NCBI GenBank assembly: GCA_009920815.1
Contig: RFZH01000004.1
Location: 1-30,660 of the forward strand
DNA: 30,660 bases
Origin: Paracoccaceae bacterium
Lineage (GTDB): Bacteria; Pseudomonadota; Alphaproteobacteria; Rhodobacterales; Rhodobacteraceae
Reading direction: 5' to 3'
The notes under the pieces were generated by a model, which was not told the origin of the DNA, searched no databases, and saw only the letters and a program-made list of their open reading frames with translations. Shown here one piece after another: positions 15,918 through 24,461 of this stretch. Positions within the stretch are counted from its first letter, which is position 1. Each line of letters opens with the position of its first letter. The translations under genes and the position numbers were made by a program.

Positions 15918-17065
15918 GTTATTTAGAGTATCGCGTCAAAGCTGTTCCTACGGGATTTCGCAAGGTTTTATACCTGCACTGGGGTTTGATTTTGCTGCTG
16001 ATTGCTGCCGCAAGTGTTGGCTTTATCATGCTGTATTCCGTTGCTGGCGGGTCGCTTTCGCCATGGGCTGATCCGCAAATAAAACGATTTATTGTCGGCA
16101 TGATCGGTATGTTTGTGGTGGCCATGGTTCCGATTTGGTTTTGGCGCAACATATCTGCAGTGGCCTATTTGATTGCGCTTTGCCTTTTGGCGGTCGTTGA
16201 ATTCTTTGGGACAACCGGCATGGGGGCTCAGCGTTGGATCGATCTTGGGTTCATGCGGCTGCAACCCTCTGAAGTCGCTAAAATCACAACCGTGATGGTT
16301 CTGGCCGCCTATTATGATTGGCTGCCACCTGAAAAAGTATCGCGCCCTTTTTGGGTGCTCATTCCACTTGTGCTGATCATGATACCCGTTGCGATGGTCT
16401 TACAGCAACCAGACCTAGGAACATCGTTGTTATTATTGGCCGCGGGCGGGACAGTGATGTTTGTCGCAGGGCTTCACTGGGCCTATTTTGCGTCTGTGAT
16501 CGTCGCCGGAGTTGGGGGAATTTTCGCCGTCTTTCAGAGCCGTGGCACGGAATGGCAACTGATAAAAGATTACCAATTTCGCCGTATTGATACCTTTTTA
16601 GATCCCGCCAGCGATCCGTTAGGGGCGGGATATCACATCACACAATCAAAGATCGCGCTTGGCTCTGGTGGGTGGACAGGTCGTGGTTTTATGCAGGGCA
16701 CGCAATCGCGATTAAACTTTTTGCCGGAAAAGCATACTGATTTCATCTTTACGACACTCGCAGAAGAATTTGGTTTTATCGGCGGAATGTCACTTTTGGC
16801 GATCTATCTGCTGATTGTGATTTTTTGCATTGCCTCAGCTTTGCGACACAAAGATCGGTACTCGACACTTTTGACCATCGGTATTGCTATGACTTTCTTT
16901 TTGTTCTTCGCCGTTAATATGTCGATGGTTATGGGCATGGCCCCCGTCGTTGGGGTTCCATTACCGCTGGTCAGCTATGGTGGGTCGGCCATGTTGGTCT
17001 TGCTTGGTGCGTTTGGCTTGGTACAGTCCGCCCATGTCCATCGCCCCAGAGGAACCATAAAATGA
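15914..17065 (+). CDS. rodA: Peptidoglycan glycosyltransferase RodA (SEDS family)
   Basis: This is a 383-residue polytopic membrane protein with about ten hydrophobic segments. It polymerises lipid II into glycan strands in complex with PBP2. SEDS hallmarks are QPSE (117-120), the QPDLGTS segment (165-171) and PEKHTDFIF, with D276 at the position of the essential aspartate. The end VPLPLVSYGGSAML is typical. It is coupled to mrdA by ATGA and to the following dehydrogenase gene by another ATGA. Confidence 0.97.
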   Translation: MSYLEYRVKAVPTGFRKVLYLHWGLILLLIAAASVGFIMLYSVAGGSLSPWADPQIKRFIVGMIGMFVVAMVPIWFWRNISAVAYLIALCLLAVVEFFGTTGMGAQRWIDLGFMRLQPSEVAKITTVMVLAAYYDWLPPEKVSRPFWVLIPLVLIMIPVAMVLQQPDLGTSLLLLAAGGTVMFVAGLHWAYFASVIVAGVGGIFAVFQSRGTEWQLIKDYQFRRIDTFLDPASDPLGAGYHITQSKIALGSGGWTGRGFMQGTQSRLNFLPEKHTDFIFTTLAEEFGFIGGMSLLAIYLLIVIFCIASALRHKDRYSTLLTIGIAMTFFLFFAVNMSMVMGMAPVVGVPLPLVSYGGSAMLVLLGAFGLVQSAHVHRPRGTIK

Positions 17066-17994
17066 CGTTAAATGTCCTGTTTGCTGCCCTTTACGAACGG
17101 TTCGAACAATATCAAACCCCTTTGAAAGAAGGGTTCGAAAAGCATGGTCTTGATGTGAATTTGGCAACCGAACTTGCACCTGAAACTGTGGACTATATAA
17201 TTTACGCCCCAAATTCATCTGTTCAAGATTTCACGCCATATACAAAATGCAAGGCTGTGTTGAACCTATGGGCAGGTGTGGAAAGTGTTGTTTTTAACGA
17301 AACCCTCACACAGCCTCTGACGCGCATGGTTGATGATGGCCTGACCCAAGGCATGGTCGAATGGGTCACTGGGCATACATTGCGGCATCATTTGGGAATG
17401 GACACCCATATTCATGGCCAAGATGGGGTTTGGCGCAGCTATGTGCCGCCATTGGCAAAAGATCGCGTTGTGACACTTTTGGGATTGGGTGCACTGGGCT
17501 CTGCCTGTGCTGCCGCCTTGGTTCAGTTGGGATTTGTGGTGCGTGGTTGGTCCAAATCACAAAAGCACATCAATGGCGTGACCACATTTTCAGGACCACA
17601 CGGCCTAAAGCAAGCATTAGCGGGCGCACATATTGTCATCCTTTTGCTGCCCAACACGCCTGAAACAGAAAATACGCTGAACGCGACAACCTTGGCTTAT
17701 CTGGCGCAGGGGTCTTACGTGATCAATCCCGGCCGCGGGACATTGATCAACGATGAAGACCTGCTAAATTCATTAGACAGCGGACAAATCGCGCATGCCA
17801 CGTTGGATGTGTTTCGTGTAGAACCACTACCTGTGGACCATCCATTTTGGCACCATCCAAACGTAACAGTCGTTCCCCACAAAGCATCCGAAACGCGGGC
17901 AGACACGGCATCACAAGTGATTGTTGAAAATATTGTTCGATGCGAAAATGGGCAGTCTTTGAAACATCTTGTTGATCGCGCAGCTGGATATTAA
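17062..17994 (+). CDS. D-isomer 2-hydroxyacid dehydrogenase, glyoxylate/hydroxypyruvate reductase A-like
   Basis: This is a 310-residue NAD(P)H-dependent cytoplasmic reductase of the GhrA type, expected to reduce glyoxylate and hydroxypyruvate. The nucleotide-binding motif is GLGALG (141-146). Catalytic residues are R225 in NPGRG, E254 in VEPL and H273 in PHKASE. Length matches GhrA (312 in E. coli). Its ATG overlaps the rodA stop (ATGA), so it is co-translated with the cell-shape operon, although its chemistry is unrelated. The natural substrate cannot be fixed from sequence. Confidence 0.9.
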   Translation: MTLNVLFAALYERFEQYQTPLKEGFEKHGLDVNLATELAPETVDYIIYAPNSSVQDFTPYTKCKAVLNLWAGVESVVFNETLTQPLTRMVDDGLTQGMVEWVTGHTLRHHLGMDTHIHGQDGVWRSYVPPLAKDRVVTLLGLGALGSACAAALVQLGFVVRGWSKSQKHINGVTTFSGPHGLKQALAGAHIVILLLPNTPETENTLNATTLAYLAQGSYVINPGRGTLINDEDLLNSLDSGQIAHATLDVFRVEPLPVDHPFWHHPNVTVVPHKASETRADTASQVIVENIVRCENGQSLKHLVDRAAGY

Positions 17995-18094
17995 GCCAGC
18001 AAATATTCAAATCAAAAAACATGGGCTTAACTATTCCTAGGCCTTGCCAATTCTGTTCAGTTTTGAAACTGTCAGCGCAGCAGTTAGAGGTATT

Positions 18095-18745
18095 ATGTCC
18101 ATCATTACACTTATCCGTCACGGCCAAGCAAATTCTGCTGCCACGAACGAGGCTGACTATGATCGCCTGTCAGATCTTGGTATTCAACAAGCGATTTGGT
18201 TGGGCGATCATTTACGCAGCCTTTCGATTGAATGCGATGCCGCGTTCACAGGATCGTTGCAACGACAAAAGGACACATTTCGCCATCTAGGCCTGAATAA
18301 ACAGGCAACTATAGACGAGCGGTTGAACGAAATTGCTTATTATGACCTGGTGGACTGTATGAAAAATCAGTTCGGGCTGACACCGCCTGACGGCATTGGG
18401 TTCATACAACATTTTCAAACGACCTTTGCAAAATGGGAAGCAGGCGAGATTACAAACCCACCTGAGACGTGGCAAAACTATCGTGATCGTGTCGGATCAG
18501 TCTTGGACACGCTTAGACACGCAGGGGCAAATGTCGTTGTGGTAACATCAGGCGGTATCGTCGCCATGGCCATCGCGCATGCCCTAGGATTGTCGCGTGA
18601 AGCGTTGGTGAAAGCCTTGATCGAAGGTGTCAATACTGGCGTGACCCAGCTGCACTATATTGGCGGAAGCTTTCACCTAAAACAATACAATGCAGTCCCA
18701 CATTTGGAACGCACCGACCGACTTGACGCGCGCACGTATTACTGA
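18095..18745 (+). CDS. Histidine phosphatase family protein (phosphoglycerate mutase-like)
   Basis: This is a 216-residue member of histidine phosphatase branch 1. The catalytic RHG motif is at 8-10 with H9 as phosphoacceptor. The second histidine region appears replaced by VVVTSGGIVAM, where many family members have a His (SHGG); T in place of H may weaken canonical phosphatase activity. An in-frame start at 18044 exists, but ATG 18095 has TAGAGG six bases upstream and gives the typical MSIITLIRHG beginning. It lies 30 bases before the saccharopine dehydrogenase pair and may share its transcript. Substrate unknown. Confidence 0.85.
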   Translation: MSIITLIRHGQANSAATNEADYDRLSDLGIQQAIWLGDHLRSLSIECDAAFTGSLQRQKDTFRHLGLNKQATIDERLNEIAYYDLVDCMKNQFGLTPPDGIGFIQHFQTTFAKWEAGEITNPPETWQNYRDRVGSVLDTLRHAGANVVVVTSGGIVAMAIAHALGLSREALVKALIEGVNTGVTQLHYIGGSFHLKQYNAVPHLERTDRLDARTYY

Positions 18746-18775
18746 TCAATGTTCGCAAAAGACAAGGATTAATTC

Positions 18776-19831
18776 ATGACACATCTTTGGGTTCGCGCAG
18801 AACAACGCGCAAACGAAGACCGCGTTGGCATAACTCCTGACGGTGCACGGTCGCTGGTCGAGGCAGGTATTCACGTCACGGTGGAAAAAAGCGTATCAAG
18901 GATCATCCCTATTGATGGCTATGCGGCGGCTGGCTGCGCGATTGCCGAAGAAAATTCATGGCCCTCTGCGCCGCGCGATGCGATCATTTTTGGCCTAAAA
19001 GAACTGCCTGAAGATGGAACACCGCTGTTTCATCGTCACATCATGTTTGGACATGCTTTCAAAGGACAACACGCAGGAAAGATTTTGCTGCAACGGTTCA
19101 AAGCGGGCGGTGGCACACTTTATGATTTGGAATATTTGGTTGATGAAACCGGCCGTCGTGTTGCGGCGTTTGGCTATTGGGCAGGTTTTGCAGGTGCTGC
19201 CGTCACATTGAAAGCATGGATCGCACAGCAACATGGTGAAATTTGCGGACCAGTCTCATCCTATCCAAACAAAGACGCCCTGATCGCTGATTTGAAATCC
19301 GAATTGTCCAACACCGGTAAATTAGCGCCAAATGCGATCGTCATCGGGGCATTGGGTCGTGTCGGTACAGGCGCCGCAGATTTATGCGAGAACCTAAGGA
19401 TTTCAGTCACCAAATGGGACATGGCCGAAACTGCAAATGGCGGCCCATTCCCCGAAATCTTGGATCATGACCTGTTTTTCAACTGTATTTTGGCGCGCCC
19501 GGGAACACCGGTTTTCGTGCCTTCAACCGCATTGCGCGAACCACGCAGGCTTAGCGCAATTGGCGATATCGCGTGTGACCCCGACAGCGATTATAACCCT
19601 ATTCCAATTTATCATGAGGCCACGTCGTGGCATGCACCCGTGCATCGCGCAGCAGATGATCCGGTCTTGGATGTGATGGCGATTGACAATTTGCCGTCAC
19701 TTTTACCGCTCGAAAGTTCACAGGACTACGCGGCACAGCTGTTGCCTTCGTTGCGGACCCTTGATGATTTAACAACTGGCGTTTGGGCGCGCGCCCAGAC
19801 AGTTTTCCAAACGAACCTAAACGAGGTGTGA
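18776..19831 (+). CDS. Saccharopine dehydrogenase, lysine-forming type (LYS1 / LKR-like)
   Basis: This is a 351-residue cytoplasmic enzyme of the Lys1/lysine-ketoglutarate reductase family, interconverting lysine plus 2-oxoglutarate and saccharopine. The catalytic pair K75 (GLKELPED) and H93 (FGHAFKGQ) aligns with K77 and H96 of yeast Lys1. A Rossmann segment VIGALGRVGTGA lies near 195. Only one base separates its stop from the next gene, which encodes the second enzyme of the route. In a bacterium with no other alpha-aminoadipate genes here, the degradative direction (lysine to saccharopine) is the more likely one; that is inference. Confidence 0.93.
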   Translation: MTHLWVRAEQRANEDRVGITPDGARSLVEAGIHVTVEKSVSRIIPIDGYAAAGCAIAEENSWPSAPRDAIIFGLKELPEDGTPLFHRHIMFGHAFKGQHAGKILLQRFKAGGGTLYDLEYLVDETGRRVAAFGYWAGFAGAAVTLKAWIAQQHGEICGPVSSYPNKDALIADLKSELSNTGKLAPNAIVIGALGRVGTGAADLCENLRISVTKWDMAETANGGPFPEILDHDLFFNCILARPGTPVFVPSTALREPRRLSAIGDIACDPDSDYNPIPIYHEATSWHAPVHRAADDPVLDVMAIDNLPSLLPLESSQDYAAQLLPSLRTLDDLTTGVWARAQTVFQTNLNEV

Positions 19832-19832
19832 C

Positions 19833-20975
19833 ATGACTATCCATTGGTGCGGAACAGGTTTATCAGCAATTCCAGGATTGCGCCGTTTGATCGAAAACGG
19901 GCACCCCGTTACGGTTTGGAATAGAACGATCCAAAAAGCGCGTGATGTTGTTGGCGATGTTACAGACGACATTCGCGTGTTTGACATGGACGCAATTGAT
20001 GCGGCCTTGGCAAAAGGTGATGTCATTGTCTCTATGCTGCCCGGGGATCATCATGTGCCGCTTGCGAAACTTGCGATGTCCAAGGGGGCGCATTTCGTCA
20101 GTTCTTCGTATATCTCGCCTGAAATGGCCGCGCTGAATGGTGATGCAAAACAAGCGAACGTCGCAATCGTAAACGAAGTGGGTCTGGACCCTGGCATCGA
20201 CCATTTGATGGCGCATGACTTGGTTGAACAATATCGCGCTTCTGAAGCATGCGACCCAGAAAACGAGCTTAGCTTTATTTCTTACTGCGGCGGGATCCCA
20301 AAGATCCCAAATGACTTTAAGTACAAATTCAGCTGGTCCCCTTTGGGTGTTTTGCGCGCTTTAAAATCACCGTCAAAATCAATTCGCGACTTTGCCGAGT
20401 TTAACGTTGACCGCCCTTGGAATGCTATCAGTAGCTATACTGCACCGCTGCCAACACCCGAAACATTCGAGGTGTATCCAAACCGAGACAGCATTCCGTT
20501 TATCTCTCAATATCACTTTGACCCCAAGTGGAAGATTAAGGAATTCGTCCGCGGGACATTGCGATTGAACGGCTGGGCCGACGCGTGGACACCGGTATTT
20601 CGCGAAATCGAAACATTAAAAGGATCCGAAGGGGAAAACCGTCTGCGCGAGATGTCTGAACAGTTTTGGTCAGAAAATGCCTATGGCGAAAATGACCCAG
20701 ATCGCGTTGTTTTGGTTGTTGCACTCAAGGCCGAAAACAAGGGTGAAACCAAGTGGAATAAGACTTATGTTCTTGACGCTTGGGGTGACGAGATATCGAC
20801 GGCCATGGCGCGTTTGGTTTCTATCCCCGTGTCTTATGCGATCGAGGCCGTGCTAAATGGCGAGATATCTAGCGGCGTTCACGCGGCACCCAGTGCGCCT
20901 GATATGGTTTCTAAATGGTTAGCAAACATTTCAAAACTGTGTCAGCATTTGGAAATCGTCGATGGCACCCAATAA
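19833..20975 (+). CDS. Saccharopine dehydrogenase, glutamate-forming type (LYS9-like)
   Basis: This is a 380-residue oxidoreductase of the saccharopine reductase/homospermidine synthase-like family. An N-terminal Rossmann fold (CGTGLSAIPG, 6-15) is followed by the NEVGLDPGIDH motif (near 111-121), which is characteristic of Lys9-type enzymes, and a SYCGGIPKI segment. It would split saccharopine into glutamate and 2-aminoadipate 6-semialdehyde. It starts one base after the Lys1-like gene and forms a two-gene pathway unit. In plants and animals the two activities are fused in one polypeptide; here they are separate. No aminoadipate semialdehyde dehydrogenase is in the window. Confidence 0.92.
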   Translation: MTIHWCGTGLSAIPGLRRLIENGHPVTVWNRTIQKARDVVGDVTDDIRVFDMDAIDAALAKGDVIVSMLPGDHHVPLAKLAMSKGAHFVSSSYISPEMAALNGDAKQANVAIVNEVGLDPGIDHLMAHDLVEQYRASEACDPENELSFISYCGGIPKIPNDFKYKFSWSPLGVLRALKSPSKSIRDFAEFNVDRPWNAISSYTAPLPTPETFEVYPNRDSIPFISQYHFDPKWKIKEFVRGTLRLNGWADAWTPVFREIETLKGSEGENRLREMSEQFWSENAYGENDPDRVVLVVALKAENKGETKWNKTYVLDAWGDEISTAMARLVSIPVSYAIEAVLNGEISSGVHAAPSAPDMVSKWLANISKLCQHLEIVDGTQ

Positions 20976-21079
20976 CCCTTAGGATTAGAAGGTCAGGATT
21001 TTAGGATAGTTCCATCTAAATGAGCATGGTTTTTGAACGTTAGCACATTCAAGGCCAATTGTTCAGTTGAGGAATAACT

Positions 21080-22150
21080 ATGTTCATGTCCAGACGTCCC
21101 ACAAACACATGGGACATTCTTGAGCTTATCATTGATGATGCACTAGATGAATTTTATGATTACGTTGATGCAAGTGACGAACTTTCGCCATTTACGGATG
21201 GGCACGATCACAATCGCCTGAAAAAGGTACAGCGCGATCATTGGCATGCCACAGTGCGTGATGGTTTCAACGACGCCTATTACGACCGGTTGAACCGTAT
21301 TGGACACGCGCATGCCCGCATTGGATTGCCGCCACATTATTTCATTCGCGGCTACCGTGCGCTTTTGAATAGCTTGGCCGACCTTGGCAAGCAAAAGCGC
21401 ATAAATAAAACGTCGATTTTTTACATGATCCGTAAAATGAGCGATGTTATTCTGCATGACCTCGAAGTTGGTATCGATATTTATTATTCGGTTCTGCGCG
21501 AAAATAAAAACGCAACGTCTCAAAATGTTCTACACCATTCGCAAGAATTTGCCTCGCGCATGCAACAGCTGTCTGGCGAAGTTCAATCGATTGCAACGGC
21601 TGTCGAACAGATGGATAACTCGATCACCGATATTTCTGCAAACGTTGATGAGACAACGCGTTTTGCGCAAGCTGCATCTGACAAGGCAGACTCAGCAGCA
21701 ACATCAATGCATTCGGTTTCCAGTGCCTCTGAGGAAATTGGGTCATTCCTGTCAATTATTACAGAAATCGCAAATAAAACCAAATTGCTGGCAGTTAACC
21801 CAGCCATCGAAGCCGCCCGTACGGGCGAGGCCGGCAAAGGCTTTACCGTGGTCGGAGACGAAGTGCGACAACTTGCCGAACGCACAGAAGCAGGCGCAAA
21901 AGACGTGGCGAATAAAGTCGAAGAGATCCAAAATGCGGTTTCTGGTCTGCGTCGGACAATTGAAAGCGTGCAAGAAAGCTTTTCTCATGTGCTTTCAGCA
22001 TCAGATAAAATTGCCTCAGCTGTCCATCAGCAAAGCGCATCTTCACGAGAAATGAGCCACCGAATGTCAACAGTGCGCTCTGGCATCGAAGAGCAAATTT
22101 CAGATCTAGATATCCTTGTGGATGCGGTCAACAAATCCCTGCAAGACTAA
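21080..22150 (+). CDS. Globin-coupled sensor with methyl-accepting chemotaxis signalling domain (soluble)
   Basis: This is a 356-residue cytoplasmic sensor with no membrane segment. Residues about 1-150 resemble a protoglobin: RIGHAHARIGLPPHYF places H78 as the likely haem-proximal histidine, as in HemAT-type sensors. Residues about 150-356 are a chemoreceptor signalling coiled coil, with the hairpin near IEAARTGEAGKGFTVVGDEVR. The tip reads TKLLAVNPAIEAA instead of the usual TNLLALNAAIEAA, so it has a Lys for a conserved Asn and a helix-breaking Pro. GAGGA six bases upstream supports ATG 21080. It would sense O2 or another haem ligand and signal to CheA. No other che gene is in the window. 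It ends at a strong terminator. Confidence 0.9.
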   Translation: MFMSRRPTNTWDILELIIDDALDEFYDYVDASDELSPFTDGHDHNRLKKVQRDHWHATVRDGFNDAYYDRLNRIGHAHARIGLPPHYFIRGYRALLNSLADLGKQKRINKTSIFYMIRKMSDVILHDLEVGIDIYYSVLRENKNATSQNVLHHSQEFASRMQQLSGEVQSIATAVEQMDNSITDISANVDETTRFAQAASDKADSAATSMHSVSSASEEIGSFLSIITEIANKTKLLAVNPAIEAARTGEAGKGFTVVGDEVRQLAERTEAGAKDVANKVEEIQNAVSGLRRTIESVQESFSHVLSASDKIASAVHQQSASSREMSHRMSTVRSGIEEQISDLDILVDAVNKSLQD

Positions 22151-22171
22151 TGACCTGATTGATAAAACGAG

Positions 22172-22199
22172 AGGCCAAGTATGATGCTTGGCCTTTTTT
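22172..22199 (+). terminator. Intrinsic terminator after the globin-coupled sensor gene
   Basis: AGGCCAAG (22172-22179) pairs with CTTGGCCT (22187-22194) over a 7-base loop, followed by a run of six T (22194-22199). The converging CysQ-like gene stops at 22207, so this hairpin sits between two convergent genes. Confidence 0.9.
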
Positions 22200-22206
22200 A
22201 TCGGGA

Positions 22207-22995
22207 TCAATTCGTCGTCATTTCTAAGTGTTTGCAGATATCGTCATGTAGATTTGTTGATGCCGCAACGATGCCGTTTGCCTTGCAAGTCGGGGAATTG
22301 AATACAAGTTCGCGCCCCTGTCTATCCGTTGCACGTCCGCCTGCCTCATGGATCAATAGGCTGCCTGCCGCAATATCCCATTCCCATGTGTCACGAAATG
22401 TGATCATGCCATCATATCGCCCCTGTGCAACAAGCGCCAAACGATATGCGAGCGAAGGCCGGAACCGTCGTTCGAAGCTAGGCACGTCACCATTACGCCA
22501 ATGTTCGGGCGAAATTGCGGGCCGCGCCGCCAACAATGTCGATGCCGCGATAGTACGTGCATCGGATACCTTCAACGGGATATCGTTGCAGTATGCCCCC
22601 TGACCACGACGCGCAAAATACATTAGATCACGGACGGGCAAAAAAACAACTGCCGCTTCGACAACGCCTTGTCGCGCAATAGCAAATGAATGGGCCCAAT
22701 GTTCATCCCCCTGAATAAAACTTCTGGTCCCATCCAACGGATCAACTATGAAACAACGCTCTCGATCCAATCGGTCTTGGTCATCCTCGGATTCTTCTGA
22801 TAACCAACCGTATTCAGGCCTTTGCTGGCGCAATGTCTTTGAAAGATATGCGTTAACGTCCAAATCTGCTTGCGTTACGGGACCAGCGCCATCCGATTTA
22901 TCCCATGTCGCATAGCTGCCACGCCAATATTGTTTTGCAATCTCACCTGAACGCCGCGCAGCATTTATCAAAAGCTCTAAATCAGCCCCCTGCAA
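22207..22995 (-). CDS. Inositol monophosphatase family protein, CysQ-like
   Basis: This is a 262-residue Mg2+-dependent phosphatase of the IMPase/FBPase superfamily, either 3'(2'),5'-bisphosphate nucleotidase (CysQ) or inositol monophosphatase. The metal ligands are visible: E67/E68 in WLSEESE, D85 and D88 in IVDPLDGT, and D207 in WEWDIAAG. The WLSEES form and length favour CysQ. It overlaps the pmbA gene by 14 bases and is transcribed after it, a pairing that recurs in Rhodobacterales. The exact substrate needs an assay. Confidence 0.9.
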   Translation of the reverse strand: MQGADLELLINAARRSGEIAKQYWRGSYATWDKSDGAGPVTQADLDVNAYLSKTLRQQRPEYGWLSEESEDDQDRLDRERCFIVDPLDGTRSFIQGDEHWAHSFAIARQGVVEAAVVFLPVRDLMYFARRGQGAYCNDIPLKVSDARTIAASTLLAARPAISPEHWRNGDVPSFERRFRPSLAYRLALVAQGRYDGMITFRDTWEWDIAAGSLLIHEAGGRATDRQGRELVFNSPTCKANGIVAASTNLHDDICKHLEMTTN

Positions 22996-24349
22996 TTGTC
23001 ATTCCTTCGACCAAAAGCGATGGCACACGATGGGACAGATGCGCACGTGCATCATTCGCTGGGATAATCCGGCAAAGCATGTCGCGCAAATTTCCCGCAA
23101 TCGTCATTTCATTAATGGGATAGGCGATTTCGCCATTTTCCACCCAGAACCCTGATGCACCGCGGGAATAATCGCCGGTGTTTGGATTGATTGTCGATCC
23201 GATCAACGATGTAACCAAAACACCTGTCCCCATATCGCGCAGCAAATCTGATCTTGTGTGCTGACCTGGTGTTAATTCAACATTCCAATTCGTAGGCATT
23301 GGTCCCGTGGACACACCACGCCCAGCGTTTGCCGTGGAAACCATGTCCAGTTTTTTGGCATTGGCCAGATCCAAGGTCCATCCGGTCAAAACACCGTTGT
23401 CGATGATACAGCGTGATCGTGTGGCCAGACCTTCGCCATCAAAGGGACGTGACCCACCCGCACGCGGCCGATGCGGATCTTCGATCAAAGACAGGTGTTC
23501 GGGCAAAACTGTTTTACCCAACGCATCGCGCAACCACGATGATCCACGAGCAATGGCAGATCCGCTAATCGCGGACAATAAATGCCCGATTAATCCCGAA
23601 GAAATACGTTCGTCATAAAGGACTGGATAGGTGCCTGTTTTTGGCTTTCGTGGCGCTAATCTAGAAACAGCACGCTCTCCAGCATTTTGCCCAATTTCTT
23701 CGGCTGACCTAAGGTCATTTTGAAAAATTCGACTATCACCATCATAGTCGCGTTCCATGCCGGCCCCTTGCCCCGCGATCGCGACACAAGAAATATACCG
23801 GTTTGAGCGGCGATATCCCCCCATAAAACCATTCGAGGTCGCCAGATGAATTTCCGATGTCCCAAACCCTGCAGACGCAGATTGGACTTGCGTAACGCCA
23901 CCAACCGCGCGAGCGGCTGCTTCGGCACGTCGTGCGTCAGACTCCAAAAGATCTGCCGCTGGCTCGGGCGTAGGATCAAAAATTTCGAGCGCGTCGACAT
24001 CCCATTTTTCAGCAAACTGGTCAGCCGTCGCCAAAGTTAGATAAGGATCCCTAAGCGCTTCATGCGCCATTGCCACGGCACGCTCGGCCATTGTCTCTAA
24101 CAAAACGTCGCGCACATCCGAGCCAGATACGGTTGCCATTTTCCCACCGACAAAAACGCGCAGCCCAATGTCAATGCCCTCGGAACGCTCGACTTGCTCT
24201 AATGCACTGTTTCGTACCTCTATCGCGATTGAGGTGCCTTGTGTCGCGACAACATCCGCATGATCCGCGCCTGCACGTTTCGCAGCGGCCAGCATTTTTT
24301 CACTTAGCTGCGCCAAAGATGTACCATTACCCAACATAAACGACCCCAT
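22982..24349 (-). CDS. pmbA: PmbA/TldE family metalloprotease subunit
   Basis: This is a 455-residue cytoplasmic protein of the TldD/PmbA family, which matures peptide antibiotics and degrades unfolded peptides as a TldD-TldE heterodimer. It shows the early RNSALEQVERSEG segment and GLRVFVGGKMATVSGSD. Later come SGLIGHLLSAISGSAIARGSSW and the C-terminal GASGFWVENGEI...NEMTIAGNLRDML typical of PmbA. There is no HExxxH metal motif, so it is the non-catalytic-type E subunit; the TldD partner is outside the window. ATG 24349 has only a weak ribosome site; ATG 24337 is possible. The downstream CysQ-like gene overlaps by 14 bases. Confidence 0.94.
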   Translation of the reverse strand: MGSFMLGNGTSLAQLSEKMLAAAKRAGADHADVVATQGTSIAIEVRNSALEQVERSEGIDIGLRVFVGGKMATVSGSDVRDVLLETMAERAVAMAHEALRDPYLTLATADQFAEKWDVDALEIFDPTPEPAADLLESDARRAEAAARAVGGVTQVQSASAGFGTSEIHLATSNGFMGGYRRSNRYISCVAIAGQGAGMERDYDGDSRIFQNDLRSAEEIGQNAGERAVSRLAPRKPKTGTYPVLYDERISSGLIGHLLSAISGSAIARGSSWLRDALGKTVLPEHLSLIEDPHRPRAGGSRPFDGEGLATRSRCIIDNGVLTGWTLDLANAKKLDMVSTANAGRGVSTGPMPTNWNVELTPGQHTRSDLLRDMGTGVLVTSLIGSTINPNTGDYSRGASGFWVENGEIAYPINEMTIAGNLRDMLCRIIPANDARAHLSHRVPSLLVEGMTIAGG

Positions 24350-24461
24350 GTTCTTTCTTCAACAGGTAGAGGCTTGATCAAGATAAAGCAAGCAAACAAC
24401 GATTTTTTGCTTTCGTTTCCCACGTAATTCAGAAATGGTATACCAAAAAATGTGAGGACCC

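Noticed and set aside
21444..22055. Open frame of 203 codons inside the globin-coupled sensor gene
   Set aside because: It is an out-of-frame shadow; the composition is Gln/Lys/Arg-rich without a fold, while the overlapping frame has clear globin and chemoreceptor motifs.
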